A stretch of DNA of 33,218 nt, from the NCBI GenBank assembly GCA_038562165.1, contig JBCFAO010000046.1, positions 1-33,218 of the forward strand, read 5' to 3'. Of this stretch, positions 24,580-32,661 are shown piece after piece. Numbering within the stretch: position 1 is the stretch's first letter; every line of letters starts with the position of its first letter. Origin of the DNA: WRMS01 sp038562165. Its GTDB lineage: Bacteria; Bacillota; Peptococcia; DRI-13; UBA5745. The translations under genes were made by a program, and so were the position numbers. The notes below the pieces were generated by a model. The model saw nothing but the letters and a program-made list of their open reading frames with translations, did not search any database and was not told where the DNA came from.

Positions 24580-25839
24580 ATGAAATTTGTCAAATCAGCT
24601 GTTTGTATCCAATGCGGTGAGGAACATCATGCCCTGCCCAGCCTTACTACCTGCCGTCAATGCGGCGGTCTCCTGGAGATCCTTTATGATTATCCGGCTA
24701 TAGCCGCTAATTTAAGCAAACAAGACTTGGCTGCCCGCCAGGACAACACGATGTGGCGCTTCCGGGAGTTTCTGCCTGTGGCAGAAGAAAGCGTGGCTGC
24801 CGGTCTGTTCAGCAGCGGCCTGCGGGTTGGGGGCTCTCCCCTTTATCCCGCCAAGGCTCTGGGCGGCCATCTGGGCTTATCCTCCCTCTTTATCAAAGAC
24901 GACGGCCTTAATCCAACTGCCAGCCTCAAAGACCGGGCTTCCGCTCTGGCCGTGATTAAAGCTATCGAAGCCGGGGCAGACACCATCGCCTGCTCCTCCA
25001 CCGGCAACGCCGCTTCTTCCTTAGCCGGTAATGCCGCCGCCAGGGGTCTGAAGACCTTCATCTTCGTTCCCTCCCGGGCGCCCAAAGGCAAGGTTGCCCA
25101 ATTGATGATGTTCGGCGCCAAAGTCATCAGCGTAGAAGGCAGCTACGAAGACACCTTCCGGCTTTCCGCAGAAGCTATTGACCGCTGGGGCTGGTACAAC
25201 CGCAATGCCGCCATCAACCCCTATATGCTGGAGGGCAAAAAGACTGTGGCTTTGGAAATTGCCGAACAATTAAATTGGCAGGTTCCCGATTACGTAGCCA
25301 TTTCCGTAGGGGACGGCTGCACCATCGCCGGTGTTTGGAAAGGCTTTAAAGATTTGTATGAGACCGGCTTTATTGACAGGCTGCCCCGGCTGATCAGTGT
25401 TCAGGCCGCCGGCTGTTGCCCCATCAATAATGCCGTAGACGCCGATTCGGAAACATTGATCCCCATGGAAGAAAATACGTTAGCCGACAGTATTGCCGTA
25501 GGGGTCCCCCGCAATTTCCTGAAAGCTGTCAGAGCAATTAAAGAATCGAAAGGCATCACCGTCAACGTCAGCGACCAGGAGATTCTGGAAGCTATGGCCT
25601 TGCTGGGTAAAACTCAAGGCGTATTCGGCGAGCCCGCCGGCGTCACCGGTACCGCCGGCCTGATCAAGGCCTTGGCCCAAAAACAGATTCCTGCCGACGC
25701 CACCGTAGTCAGCGTGGTTACCGGCAACGGGCTGAAGGATATTGCCAACGCCATCAATGCCGCCGGCCAGCCTCTGCTGCTGCCGCCGGATTTGAAGCGG
25801 CTGGCTGGTGAGTTTCAGAACTTGGGCTGGCTGTCCTGA
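24580..25839 (+). CDS. thrC: Threonine synthase
   Basis: A 419-residue PLP enzyme converting O-phosphohomoserine to threonine. The N-terminal zinc-ribbon-like segment has CIQC (Cys9, Cys12) and CRQC (Cys25, Cys28). The PLP lysine lies in NPTASLKDRAS near residue 116, SSTGNAASSLAG binds the substrate and phosphate, and SVVTGNGLKD is the C-terminal family motif. AAAGGAG precedes the ATG at 24580. The next gene, a glycosyltransferase, starts 16 bp after the stop, so the two are probably co-transcribed. A related PLP beta-replacement enzyme such as cysteate synthase is possible but less likely. The pairing with glycosyltransferases next to flagellin is unusual for thrC. Confidence 0.88.
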   Translation: MKFVKSAVCIQCGEEHHALPSLTTCRQCGGLLEILYDYPAIAANLSKQDLAARQDNTMWRFREFLPVAEESVAAGLFSSGLRVGGSPLYPAKALGGHLGLSSLFIKDDGLNPTASLKDRASALAVIKAIEAGADTIACSSTGNAASSLAGNAAARGLKTFIFVPSRAPKGKVAQLMMFGAKVISVEGSYEDTFRLSAEAIDRWGWYNRNAAINPYMLEGKKTVALEIAEQLNWQVPDYVAISVGDGCTIAGVWKGFKDLYETGFIDRLPRLISVQAAGCCPINNAVDADSETLIPMEENTLADSIAVGVPRNFLKAVRAIKESKGITVNVSDQEILEAMALLGKTQGVFGEPAGVTGTAGLIKALAQKQIPADATVVSVVTGNGLKDIANAINAAGQPLLLPPDLKRLAGEFQNLGWLS

Positions 25840-25855
25840 TTGAGGAGAAGATACC

Positions 25856-28222
25856 TTGAAAGAATATGCGCTGCAGATTACTGCTTGCTGGATTGTAAAG
25901 AATGAGGAAAAAAATATTGCCTCTTCCCTGGAAAGTGTAAAAGCCATCGCCGATGAGCTGATTGTTGTGGATACGGGCTCCCTAGATAAGACCATGGACA
26001 TAGTCGCTGATCTGGGGGCACAAGTTCACCATTTTCAATGGACCGGCGATTTCTCGGCAGCCCGCAACTATGCTTTATCCCTGGCTAAAGGGGACGTTTT
26101 GATCTTTTTGGATGCCGATGAATATTTTGAGCCAAAATTAGAAGCTTTTCATAAACAAAAAATTGCCGCCGCCTTCCAAGACCCCGAAATTGAAGGGCTG
26201 AAGACCGATCGCCTTGACATTGATCAAAACACCGGGAAAATCTTAGCCCAGGGCAGCAATTTGCGGATTTTCCGGAACCATCGGGGCTGTTTTTTCCAAA
26301 ACAGCATCCATGAAATTATCCTTAACGGCCAGGGACGTCCCCTGATTACTGCCGAACTGGCAGACTGCCGGATTATTCATACCGGCTATTCCCCGGAGAT
26401 TTATGTGGCCAAAATGAAAAGAAATATCGGCTTTCTGGCAGAGGCTTTAACCAAAGCCTCTGATTCCTATGAGCGTTTTCGCTTGCATTGCTACCTGATG
26501 CGGGAGCATAAAACCATCGGGGAGCACGGTAAAGCTTTTCAGTATCTCTTGGAAATACTGCCTCACCGGGAATTTTTAGAAAGGCTCTGCGGTGATTACG
26601 GCAAGCTTTTTATCGAGCAGCTTCACCACATGATCAATCTGGCCGCCGCCTATCGTCATAAAGCAAGCCGGCTCTATCTCCAAAAGACTCTCTTTGCCTT
26701 AATCCCCAAGCATTACCGGGAATTTAACGGCACCGCCGCCATTGATTTATATTATCAGCTATTATTCGATTACAGAGCAGACCGGTTTTTGATGAATTTT
26801 GATGAAATCATGACGGAAAACAGCAATAAAAACTATGCTCCCGGCCAGCAATTGAATACCTATGATCTATTGCTCTATCAGCAAGCCGCTCTGGAAATGT
26901 GGCTGCGGGGACAAAAAACCAAGGCCCTTGACTATGCCGTCAAAGGTCTCAGCAACAAAGACTATTTTAAGCAAAGCACTTTTGCCGTTTTACTAAATTG
27001 CCTGAAAGGTCTGCCCCCGGAAAACATTCTGGCCTTTCTGAACAAAATCTTTGATCCCCAGGATCAGGCCCTTAGAACCTTGATTAAAGAAGGCTTGATC
27101 CATGAAGGCTATAACCCCCTCTTCCTCTATTATCAGAAAAAACTCATGGACGCCGGCCTGGCTACCAAGGGAGATTACATTTATCTGCTGGTGGTGGCCG
27201 GCAAATACGATCAGGCCCGGCAATACGCCTTGGAATTGATGGCAGAACCCCCAGGCGAGACCGGCCGGAGCTCATCGAATCACTCCGCTGCCGGCATGGG
27301 GCTGCTGCTTTGCTGTCTTTGCAGCGGTCAGGCAGATTTCGGCTTTGGTCAAGATCAGTTGGAGTTATGGGGGGAATACGGCAAATATGCTGAAGCTTTT
27401 TATCGACACCGGCCCTTACCCCTTGTAACCGAAGAGGATTTATCTGTTTTGGAAAGGCTTTATCCTTTAATCGCCTTTGCCGGAGGGCTTGCCGCTGCCG
27501 ACAAATTCCGCAGCCTTTTTCAGCAGGATCAAAGAGCCTGCTTCATGGTAAAAGCCGCTCACTGCCTAACCAATGAACTTTATGGAGAACTGTTAAATGA
27601 ATCTATACCGGCAGGCTGCAGCCAGGACTTAGCGGTGCAATTGTGCCAGGCTCAGTGCTGCCTGGCTTTGCGGGAGCAGGAACGGGCTTTTGCGATTCTG
27701 GAGGCCCTGGTTTTGGCTCACCAGTTTAATGATCAGCTATTTAACCTTCTATTCCTTTTGGCTGAACAAAGCCCGCCGCCTCTGGGGCAGAAAGCCCTTG
27801 CTATATATAACAACTACCGGCAGATCTACGACGAAATCACGGATCTTCAGGATATGATAAATACCGGCCTTCCCTTATCCGGCCAAAGCGCCTCACAAAT
27901 GCGTACATTCAAGAAAATGAAGCTGGGCCAGCTTGATCAGCTAATCAAGGAAGAAAAGAATCAGCCTGCGGTCCCGGCATTGATGGAACTTTGGGAAAAA
28001 GCCATCCCCTTATACGAAGAGCAACAATTGCTCTGCCCCGCTATTCAAGCTGCAATCCGGCTGCTGGCCCATAGCTGCCGGCAGGAGGTCACTTTGGAGA
28101 AACTGGGTTTCTTATTCGCCGCTATAGGCAACAAGGACCTGGCTGGTAAGTTAAGGTTAAGGGCTTTAAGTAAAGAAGAAAAGGAGCTCGGTAATGAAAA
28201 TATCCGCCTGCTGGATTGTTAA
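25856..28222 (+). CDS. GT2 family glycosyltransferase with C-terminal helical (TPR-like) repeats, paralogue 1
   Basis: A 788-residue cytoplasmic protein. The N-terminal ~200 residues form a GT-A fold: CWIVKNEEKNI for the nucleotide, ADELIVVDTGS, then the metal-binding FLDADEYF (DAD at 86-88) and the acceptor segment RIFRN...IHE. The remaining ~580 residues are helical pairs resembling TPR repeats, suited to protein-substrate binding. This layout is common among glycosyltransferases that modify flagellin or surface proteins. The start is TTG at 25856, five bases after AGGAGAAG. The gene ends inside the N-terminus of its paralogue (29-nt overlap). Position next to flagellin suggests flagellin O-glycosylation; this is inference. 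Confidence 0.85.
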   Translation: MKEYALQITACWIVKNEEKNIASSLESVKAIADELIVVDTGSLDKTMDIVADLGAQVHHFQWTGDFSAARNYALSLAKGDVLIFLDADEYFEPKLEAFHKQKIAAAFQDPEIEGLKTDRLDIDQNTGKILAQGSNLRIFRNHRGCFFQNSIHEIILNGQGRPLITAELADCRIIHTGYSPEIYVAKMKRNIGFLAEALTKASDSYERFRLHCYLMREHKTIGEHGKAFQYLLEILPHREFLERLCGDYGKLFIEQLHHMINLAAAYRHKASRLYLQKTLFALIPKHYREFNGTAAIDLYYQLLFDYRADRFLMNFDEIMTENSNKNYAPGQQLNTYDLLLYQQAALEMWLRGQKTKALDYAVKGLSNKDYFKQSTFAVLLNCLKGLPPENILAFLNKIFDPQDQALRTLIKEGLIHEGYNPLFLYYQKKLMDAGLATKGDYIYLLVVAGKYDQARQYALELMAEPPGETGRSSSNHSAAGMGLLLCCLCSGQADFGFGQDQLELWGEYGKYAEAFYRHRPLPLVTEEDLSVLERLYPLIAFAGGLAAADKFRSLFQQDQRACFMVKAAHCLTNELYGELLNESIPAGCSQDLAVQLCQAQCCLALREQERAFAILEALVLAHQFNDQLFNLLFLLAEQSPPPLGQKALAIYNNYRQIYDEITDLQDMINTGLPLSGQSASQMRTFKKMKLGQLDQLIKEEKNQPAVPALMELWEKAIPLYEEQQLLCPAIQAAIRLLAHSCRQEVTLEKLGFLFAAIGNKDLAGKLRLRALSKEEKELGNENIRLLDC

Positions 28223-30464
28223 AAACGAAGAAAACAATTTGCCCCGCTCTTTGGAGAGCGTAAAAGCCATCGCCGATGAGCTGATCGTTGTGGATACGGG
28301 TTCACAAGACAAGACCATGGACATAGCCCGGTCATTTGGGGCAAGGGTTGAGCCCTTTGCCTGGACCGGGGACTTTGCTGCCGCCCGCAATTATGCCTTG
28401 TCTTTTGCCAGCTTTGAATTGATCATCTTTCTCGACGCCGACGAGTTCTTCTCTCCCTCCCTGCAGGAAACAGACCGCCAAAATCTGGAGTCCATTTTTG
28501 CCAATCCTGCCATTGAAGCACTGATGATTAAGCGTACAGACATCGACCCCAGCAATGATAAGGTAATCACTACAGGAGTCAACCAGAGAATTTTCCGCAA
28601 TCATAGTCAATTATTCTATCAGTCCCCTATCCATGAATCTTTGAAAAAAAAGCTGCCTTCAGGCAAATGGGATTCTCCTGCCACCGCTATTACCCAAAAG
28701 CTGAACATCAACCATACAGGTTACCATCCTGATCTCCTGCAGGAAAAAGCCGGCCGCAATCTGGGAATTCTCAAAGAGGCCCTGGCTTCGGCTCAGGATC
28801 CCTTTGATACTTTCATTTATCATTCTTATTTAATGCGGGAATATAAAGTGGCCGGCGATAATGAAAAAGCTTTCTTTCATTTAAAATATATGCTGGAACA
28901 TCCCGAGCATCTTGAGCCGGCCTGCCGGTTTTATAAAACCGGCTTTCTCCAGCGGGTCTATTATGCCTTGGATTTGGGTCTTCTCCAGCGCCGTCAGACC
29001 AGCAGAAAACAATTATGGGATGCCTTTATTCCCGTTGTCCAGCGGCTGCATCCTGAGGAAGAGGGCAAAACCATTGATTTGTACTATCAGGCCCTATTTA
29101 GTCTTCAGCCGGAGAGGTTTTTACAGGAATATGAAGGCCTGGCCGGTCAAATACCGGATTTGATGACAGATATGGATGCTCAGTACCGCCGGTCTTTATT
29201 CGTCATCCTGCAGAACGCCGCCGACCTCTATTGGTTGGAAGGCAGAAAAGAGCTGGCCTTTGAGCTTCTGCTGAAATTTTTAATACAAAGCACCTTTTAT
29301 AATCAACACGGTTTTACTATACTGATGGATTGCTTACGGGGCCAGCCTTTAGACCAGGTCATTAGTTTCTTACAGCAGCTTTTTGATTTCAGTCAGCCGG
29401 AGCTTTATGAGCATTTGTTGCCGGCACTGAAAACCGACCATTGGCGGCAGTTGTTCCTCTATGTGCAAAAAAAGCAGCTAGACCAAGGAAAACTGTCAAA
29501 AACCGAATTCCTCTATCTGCTGCTGCTGAATAAAAAATATGAGCAATTAAGCACCCTGGCCTTATCAATCGAAACTCCGGAATTGCAGGCTGAAATTAGC
29601 TATCAGCTATTTTTAGCCGCTGTTTGCAGCGACGGCCGGCTTTTTTATGAAAAGCACCAACCGCAACTGGAGGAATACGCTCACATACTGGATACCTATT
29701 TCTCCGGCGGGGCCTTAGAGGGCTTGACCGTTAGGGATACCGCCGTCTTTCAGCAATGCTATCACGATATAGCCTTTGCTGCCGGCTTACCCATTGCCAA
29801 TAAGCTGGCCCAGGTCTTTTCTGTTCATCCGTTGATCTGTTATGTAACAAAAGCCAGGAACCACCTGAGCAATTATCGTTATGAGGACCTGCTTAGAGAA
29901 GACACTGCCGGTTTACCCGAGCAGGATTTTATCAGTTCCTCTCTTTTATGCGAAAGCTTGATTCGCCTCTCTCACTTTGATGAGGCTTTGGCGCTTTTAA
30001 AACCTTTCCTTGCCTGGGAAGTTTATGAGGGTAAGCTTTTCCAGCTTTTATTCGTCATCAGCCGCCTGGCTCCTGCGGATATAGCTTCGGAAGCCCGCCA
30101 GCTCTATGATCAATTTCTGCCTATAGCAAATGAAGTCACTGACTTACAGGATATCTGCACTACAGGATACCTGCCGAAAGCCAAAGGCAATAAAGCGGAA
30201 CGCTTTTATCAAAAATTAAAGCCCGCTGTCTTTGAGCAATTGCTTCAAGAGGAGGCCAAGGCCAAGCTTACGCCGAAACTGCGGCAGCAGCTAAGCCAAG
30301 CCGCTTCTGTTCTGGCTGCCGGCGGCTCCCTGGCAGAGGCTGTCCAAGCCCGGCTGCGGCTGGCTGCCCATGACCGGGCAGATAAGGAAAATTGGGCTGC
30401 TTTATGCGCCCTTCTGGAGCAGTTGGGCAATAGTTCCCTGGCTAAGGCTATTGCAGGAAATTAG
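28194..30464 (+). CDS. GT2 family glycosyltransferase with C-terminal helical (TPR-like) repeats, paralogue 2
   Basis: A 756-residue paralogue of the preceding gene with the same layout: ACWIVKNEENNLPRSLESVK, ADELIVVDTGSQDKTMDIA, FLDADEFF (DAD at 81-83) and a long helical C-terminal region. Around the nucleotide-binding site the two genes are nearly identical in DNA (about 66 of 76 bases at 25928-26003 against 28250-28325), while the C-terminal halves are well diverged, which suggests tandem duplication with strong local constraint or gene conversion. AAGGAG lies 8 nt before the ATG at 28194, inside the last codons of paralogue 1, so translation is coupled. A hairpin terminator follows the stop. 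Two successive transferases could build a disaccharide or modify different sites. Confidence 0.85.
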   Translation: MKISACWIVKNEENNLPRSLESVKAIADELIVVDTGSQDKTMDIARSFGARVEPFAWTGDFAAARNYALSFASFELIIFLDADEFFSPSLQETDRQNLESIFANPAIEALMIKRTDIDPSNDKVITTGVNQRIFRNHSQLFYQSPIHESLKKKLPSGKWDSPATAITQKLNINHTGYHPDLLQEKAGRNLGILKEALASAQDPFDTFIYHSYLMREYKVAGDNEKAFFHLKYMLEHPEHLEPACRFYKTGFLQRVYYALDLGLLQRRQTSRKQLWDAFIPVVQRLHPEEEGKTIDLYYQALFSLQPERFLQEYEGLAGQIPDLMTDMDAQYRRSLFVILQNAADLYWLEGRKELAFELLLKFLIQSTFYNQHGFTILMDCLRGQPLDQVISFLQQLFDFSQPELYEHLLPALKTDHWRQLFLYVQKKQLDQGKLSKTEFLYLLLLNKKYEQLSTLALSIETPELQAEISYQLFLAAVCSDGRLFYEKHQPQLEEYAHILDTYFSGGALEGLTVRDTAVFQQCYHDIAFAAGLPIANKLAQVFSVHPLICYVTKARNHLSNYRYEDLLREDTAGLPEQDFISSSLLCESLIRLSHFDEALALLKPFLAWEVYEGKLFQLLFVISRLAPADIASEARQLYDQFLPIANEVTDLQDICTTGYLPKAKGNKAERFYQKLKPAVFEQLLQEEAKAKLTPKLRQQLSQAASVLAAGGSLAEAVQARLRLAAHDRADKENWAALCALLEQLGNSSLAKAIAGN

Positions 30465-30487
30465 GATTAAAACTAAGCTACAAAAAA

Positions 30488-30520
30488 AGCTTTCACCAAT
30501 TTATTTGATCGGTGAAAGCT
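30488..30520. terminator. Hairpin terminator after the glycosyltransferase operon
   Basis: AGCTTTCACC (30488-30497) pairs perfectly with GGTGAAAGCT (30511-30520). The A7 run before it gives a U-tract on the minus strand, while the plus strand is followed only by CTTCAAATCTT. It may therefore work in both directions, best on the minus strand. Confidence 0.65.
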
Positions 30521-30534
30521 CTTCAAATCTTGGT

Positions 30535-30562
30535 TTGCCTTTTTGATATATTATGGTATAAT
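30535..30562 (+). promoter_or_regulatory. Promoter of the small toxin mRNA
   Basis: TTGCCT (30535-30540) and a perfect TATAAT (30557-30562) are separated by 16 nt. Transcription should begin near 30569, at the start of the TATAGGAACTG stretch that is complementary to the 3' end of the same mRNA. Confidence 0.75.
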
Positions 30563-30594
30563 TTGGATATAGGAACTGTTGCTTGGCGGTTTTT

Positions 30595-30621
30595 CCCTCT
30601 CATTAGCGAATAATGAGAGGG
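30595..30621 (+). promoter_or_regulatory. Hairpin sequestering the toxin ribosome-binding site
   Basis: CCCTCTCATTA (30595-30605) and TAATGAGAGGG (30611-30621) form a perfect 11-bp stem with loop GCGAA. The 3' arm contains the GAGAGGGGG part of the ribosome site for the toxin ATG at 30632, so translation should be blocked in the folded state. Confidence 0.75.
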
Positions 30622-30631
30622 GGTGACAGGT

Positions 30632-30721
30632 ATGGAAATAACCTTGATGGAGTTATTAAACTTCTGTTTGGTTATGCTAGCCTTCGCTTCCTTGTTGTTG
30701 AACAACAAGAGAAAAAAATGA
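30632..30721 (+). CDS. Type I toxin, small hydrophobic holin-like peptide (TxpA/BsrG-like), 29 aa
   Basis: The peptide starts MEITLMELLNFCLVM, continues with a hydrophobic LAFASLLL stretch and ends NNKRKK. It is one short transmembrane helix followed by a basic tail, the usual form of Firmicutes membrane-active toxins annotated as putative holin-like toxins. The ribosome site AGGGGGTGA is six bases from the ATG. The mRNA shows the hallmarks of a type I system: a promoter with TATAAT at 30557-30562, a hairpin over the ribosome site, 11 bases at the 5' end (30568-30578) perfectly complementary to 30782-30792 downstream of the ORF, and an antisense transcript overlapping the 3' end. It lies between the glycosyltransferase operon and flagellin and is unrelated to either. 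Confidence 0.85.
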   Translation: MEITLMELLNFCLVMLAFASLLLNNKRKK

Positions 30722-30795
30722 CCGCCTGATAAACAGGCGATCATCACTCACTTGAGGGACTGACCGCCCTACCAAAAGCGGCAGTTCCTATACTA
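30712..30795 (-). ncRNA. Antisense antitoxin RNA for the small toxin
   Basis: On the minus strand a promoter with TTGAAG (plus 30824-30829), 17 nt, TATGAT (plus 30801-30806) predicts a start near 30795. A hairpin CGCCTG/CAGGCG (plus 30723-30739) followed by GTCA and seven U residues (plus 30718-30712) predicts the end. The ~84-nt RNA is complementary to the toxin mRNA 3' untranslated region and its last few codons, the same tail-to-tail layout as TxpA/RatA. Confidence 0.75.
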
Positions 30796-30800
30796 GTTAT

Positions 30801-30829
30801 ATCATAGCATCAACCATCTTATACTTCAA
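30801..30829 (-). promoter_or_regulatory. Promoter of the antitoxin RNA
   Basis: The minus strand reads TTGAAG, exactly 17 nt, TATGAT, with an AT-rich discriminator. It faces the toxin gene. Confidence 0.7.
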
Positions 30830-30875
30830 GAGAAAAATATGTTTTTCATTACTGCTGCTAGAGCAAACCCGATAA

Positions 30876-30901
30876 AAAGGCCGCCCCGAAGGACGGCCTT
30901 T
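30876..30901 (-). terminator. Flagellin terminator
   Basis: AAAGGCCG (30876-30883) pairs with CGGCCTTT (30894-30901), and CC/GG extends the stem towards a CGAA loop. On the minus strand the hairpin is followed by TTTTTATC, about 50 nt after the flagellin stop. Confidence 0.85.
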
Positions 30902-30951
30902 CGCTACGCTGAAATAAGGTAATCTTATTCTCGTCGTATAATCTTTTGAGA

Positions 30952-32616
30952 CTACTGGAGCAGCTGCAGGATGGACTGAGGCTGCTGATTGGCCTGAGCC
31001 AGCATAGCCTGAGCAGACTGGGTCAGGATGTTCATCTTGGTGTATTCCATCATTTCCTTAGCCATGTCGGTATCACGGATCCGGCTGTTGGCAGCGGTCA
31101 TGTTCTCGGCAGTGGTTTCTAAGTTGTTGATGGTGTATTCCAGACGGTTCTGCAGAGCACCCAGGTTAGCACGGTTGGTGGAAACCTTGTTGATGGCGCC
31201 TCTGATGGTTTTGATAGCTGCACCAGCAGTTTCCTGAGTGGATACATCCAAGCCTTTAATTCCCAGACCATCGGACTTCATGTTCTCTACGGAAACCGTA
31301 ACCTTATTGAAGGCGTCATTGGTGTCGCCTACCTGCAAGGTTAAGCCGCCGCCGGACATAGCCTTATTGACGGCAGGAGTATCCAAGCCCAAGCGAACAG
31401 TCAAATTGCTGCCTGTCACATCGGAGAAGCTGATATCAACACCGGTGTTGTTGGTAATCTTCAGATTGCCATCATCGCCCACTTCTACTTCAATATCAGC
31501 AGCTGTGTAAGTACCGACGCTGCCTAAAGCAGTATTAGCTCTCGTAACGGCCTCATGAAGGGCAGCCTCGACCATATCAGCCACGGCCTGCAGATTATCC
31601 GTCGAATTTATTGCACCGGCGGTAACCAGAACCTTAGTATCACCAATTTTGATGTACATTTCATCAGAAGCAGCAACAGTCATGCCGGCTTCCTGATCAC
31701 CCATAACTTCGCTGTCACTATTGACAAAACCATAGGTGCTAAGCACGGAATCAGTGCCAAGATCAAATCCACTGACGCCGGCATTGCCTTTGGTAGAGCC
31801 GCTTTGGATAGCCAGCACACCCTTATCGTCAATGGATACCTTCACATGAGCAACGTCGGCGCCGCTAGCGCTGATAGAACTATTGATCGCCTCCTCCAAA
31901 GCCTTGGTAACCTTATCCTGAATCTCTTTGGTCATGGTGGGGTTGGCAGGATTAGCAGTGGTATCATAATTGCCGCTGATGATGGCCTTAGCCTCATCAC
32001 TCATTTTGCTCCAGTCAACGGTGATGGACTGGCCGTCAATGTTGATAACATCTGTTTCGTTGAAATCAATGCTCGAAAGATCAGCCTTCGTTACATCTGT
32101 AGCAGCACCAGGTTTTACCGTAGGATTCTTCACATCCAGGATCTTACCGCCGATGATTTCATTTTTGCCTACGGTGCCTTTGGCAGCCAGGTTGCCGTCG
32201 ATCAGGTTGATGCCGTTGAAGTTGGTGGAATCGCCGATACGGTCGATTTCCTTGATCAGAGCATCCAGCTCGCCCTGGATAGCTTCACGGTCAACTTCGT
32301 TCTGAATGGTGCCGTTGGCAGATTTGGTAGCCAGAGTAACCATACGGTTCAGCATTTCATGAACCTCAGTCAAAGCGCCTTCAGCGGTCTGTACGAGGGA
32401 GATGCCGTCCATGGAGTTGGCAGAAGCCTGCTCCAGGCCTTTGATCTGAGCCTTCATCTTTTCGCTGATAGCTAAGCCGGAAGCATCGTCGCCAGCTCTG
32501 TTGATCCGGAAACCGGAAGCCAGTTTCTCAATGCTCTTGCCCACTTTGGTGTTGTTCTGATTCAGCTGACGGTTGGCGTTCATCGCCATGACATTAGTTC
32601 TTACTACGATACCCAT
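30952..32616 (-). CDS. hag: Flagellin
   Basis: A 554-residue filament protein. The conserved N-terminal coiled-coil region (residues ~1-140) includes NRQLNQNNTKVGKSIEKLASGFRINRAGDDASGLAISEKM, and the C-terminal region (last ~100) includes NRANLGALQNRLEYTINNL and ends in QSILQLLQ. The central ~310 residues are a variable D2/D3 insert rich in Ser, Thr, Asp and Gly, larger than the short ~270-residue flagellins and offering many possible O-glycosylation sites. A strong AAGGAGG lies nine bases before the ATG at 32616. The 5' leader has a GGA-loop hairpin (32642-32661), suggesting CsrA-type control. The gene is monocistronic with its own terminator. Two glycosyltransferase genes lie close by on the other strand. 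Confidence 0.97.
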   Translation of the reverse strand: MGIVVRTNVMAMNANRQLNQNNTKVGKSIEKLASGFRINRAGDDASGLAISEKMKAQIKGLEQASANSMDGISLVQTAEGALTEVHEMLNRMVTLATKSANGTIQNEVDREAIQGELDALIKEIDRIGDSTNFNGINLIDGNLAAKGTVGKNEIIGGKILDVKNPTVKPGAATDVTKADLSSIDFNETDVINIDGQSITVDWSKMSDEAKAIISGNYDTTANPANPTMTKEIQDKVTKALEEAINSSISASGADVAHVKVSIDDKGVLAIQSGSTKGNAGVSGFDLGTDSVLSTYGFVNSDSEVMGDQEAGMTVAASDEMYIKIGDTKVLVTAGAINSTDNLQAVADMVEAALHEAVTRANTALGSVGTYTAADIEVEVGDDGNLKITNNTGVDISFSDVTGSNLTVRLGLDTPAVNKAMSGGGLTLQVGDTNDAFNKVTVSVENMKSDGLGIKGLDVSTQETAGAAIKTIRGAINKVSTNRANLGALQNRLEYTINNLETTAENMTAANSRIRDTDMAKEMMEYTKMNILTQSAQAMLAQANQQPQSILQLLQ

Positions 32617-32641
32617 TACAAATACCTCCTTGTTTTATCTT

Positions 32642-32661
32642 CGGGGAATTCCTTTTCCCCG
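32642..32661 (-). promoter_or_regulatory. GGA-loop hairpin in the flagellin leader (putative CsrA site)
   Basis: On the minus strand CGGGGAA and TTCCCCG form a perfect 7-bp stem with the loop AAGGAA. A GGA presented in a loop is the CsrA recognition feature. A second GGA lies in the AAGGAGG ribosome site 10-15 nt downstream, matching the two-site layout known for the B. subtilis hag leader. Confidence 0.5.

Noticed and set aside
30523..30747. 74-codon minus-strand frame across the toxin locus
   Set aside because: It runs antisense through the toxin ribosome-site hairpin and coding region; the structured RNA features explain the region better.
30568..30792. TATAGGAACTG/CAGTTCCTATA read as terminal inverted repeats of a small transposable element
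   Set aside because: No flanking target duplication is visible, and the repeats coincide with the predicted 5' end and 3' part of the toxin mRNA, where long-range pairing is expected.
31555..32475. 306-codon open frame antisense to flagellin
   Set aside because: It lies entirely within a strongly conserved flagellin gene, has no ribosome site or recognisable product, and reflects codon bias of the opposite strand.
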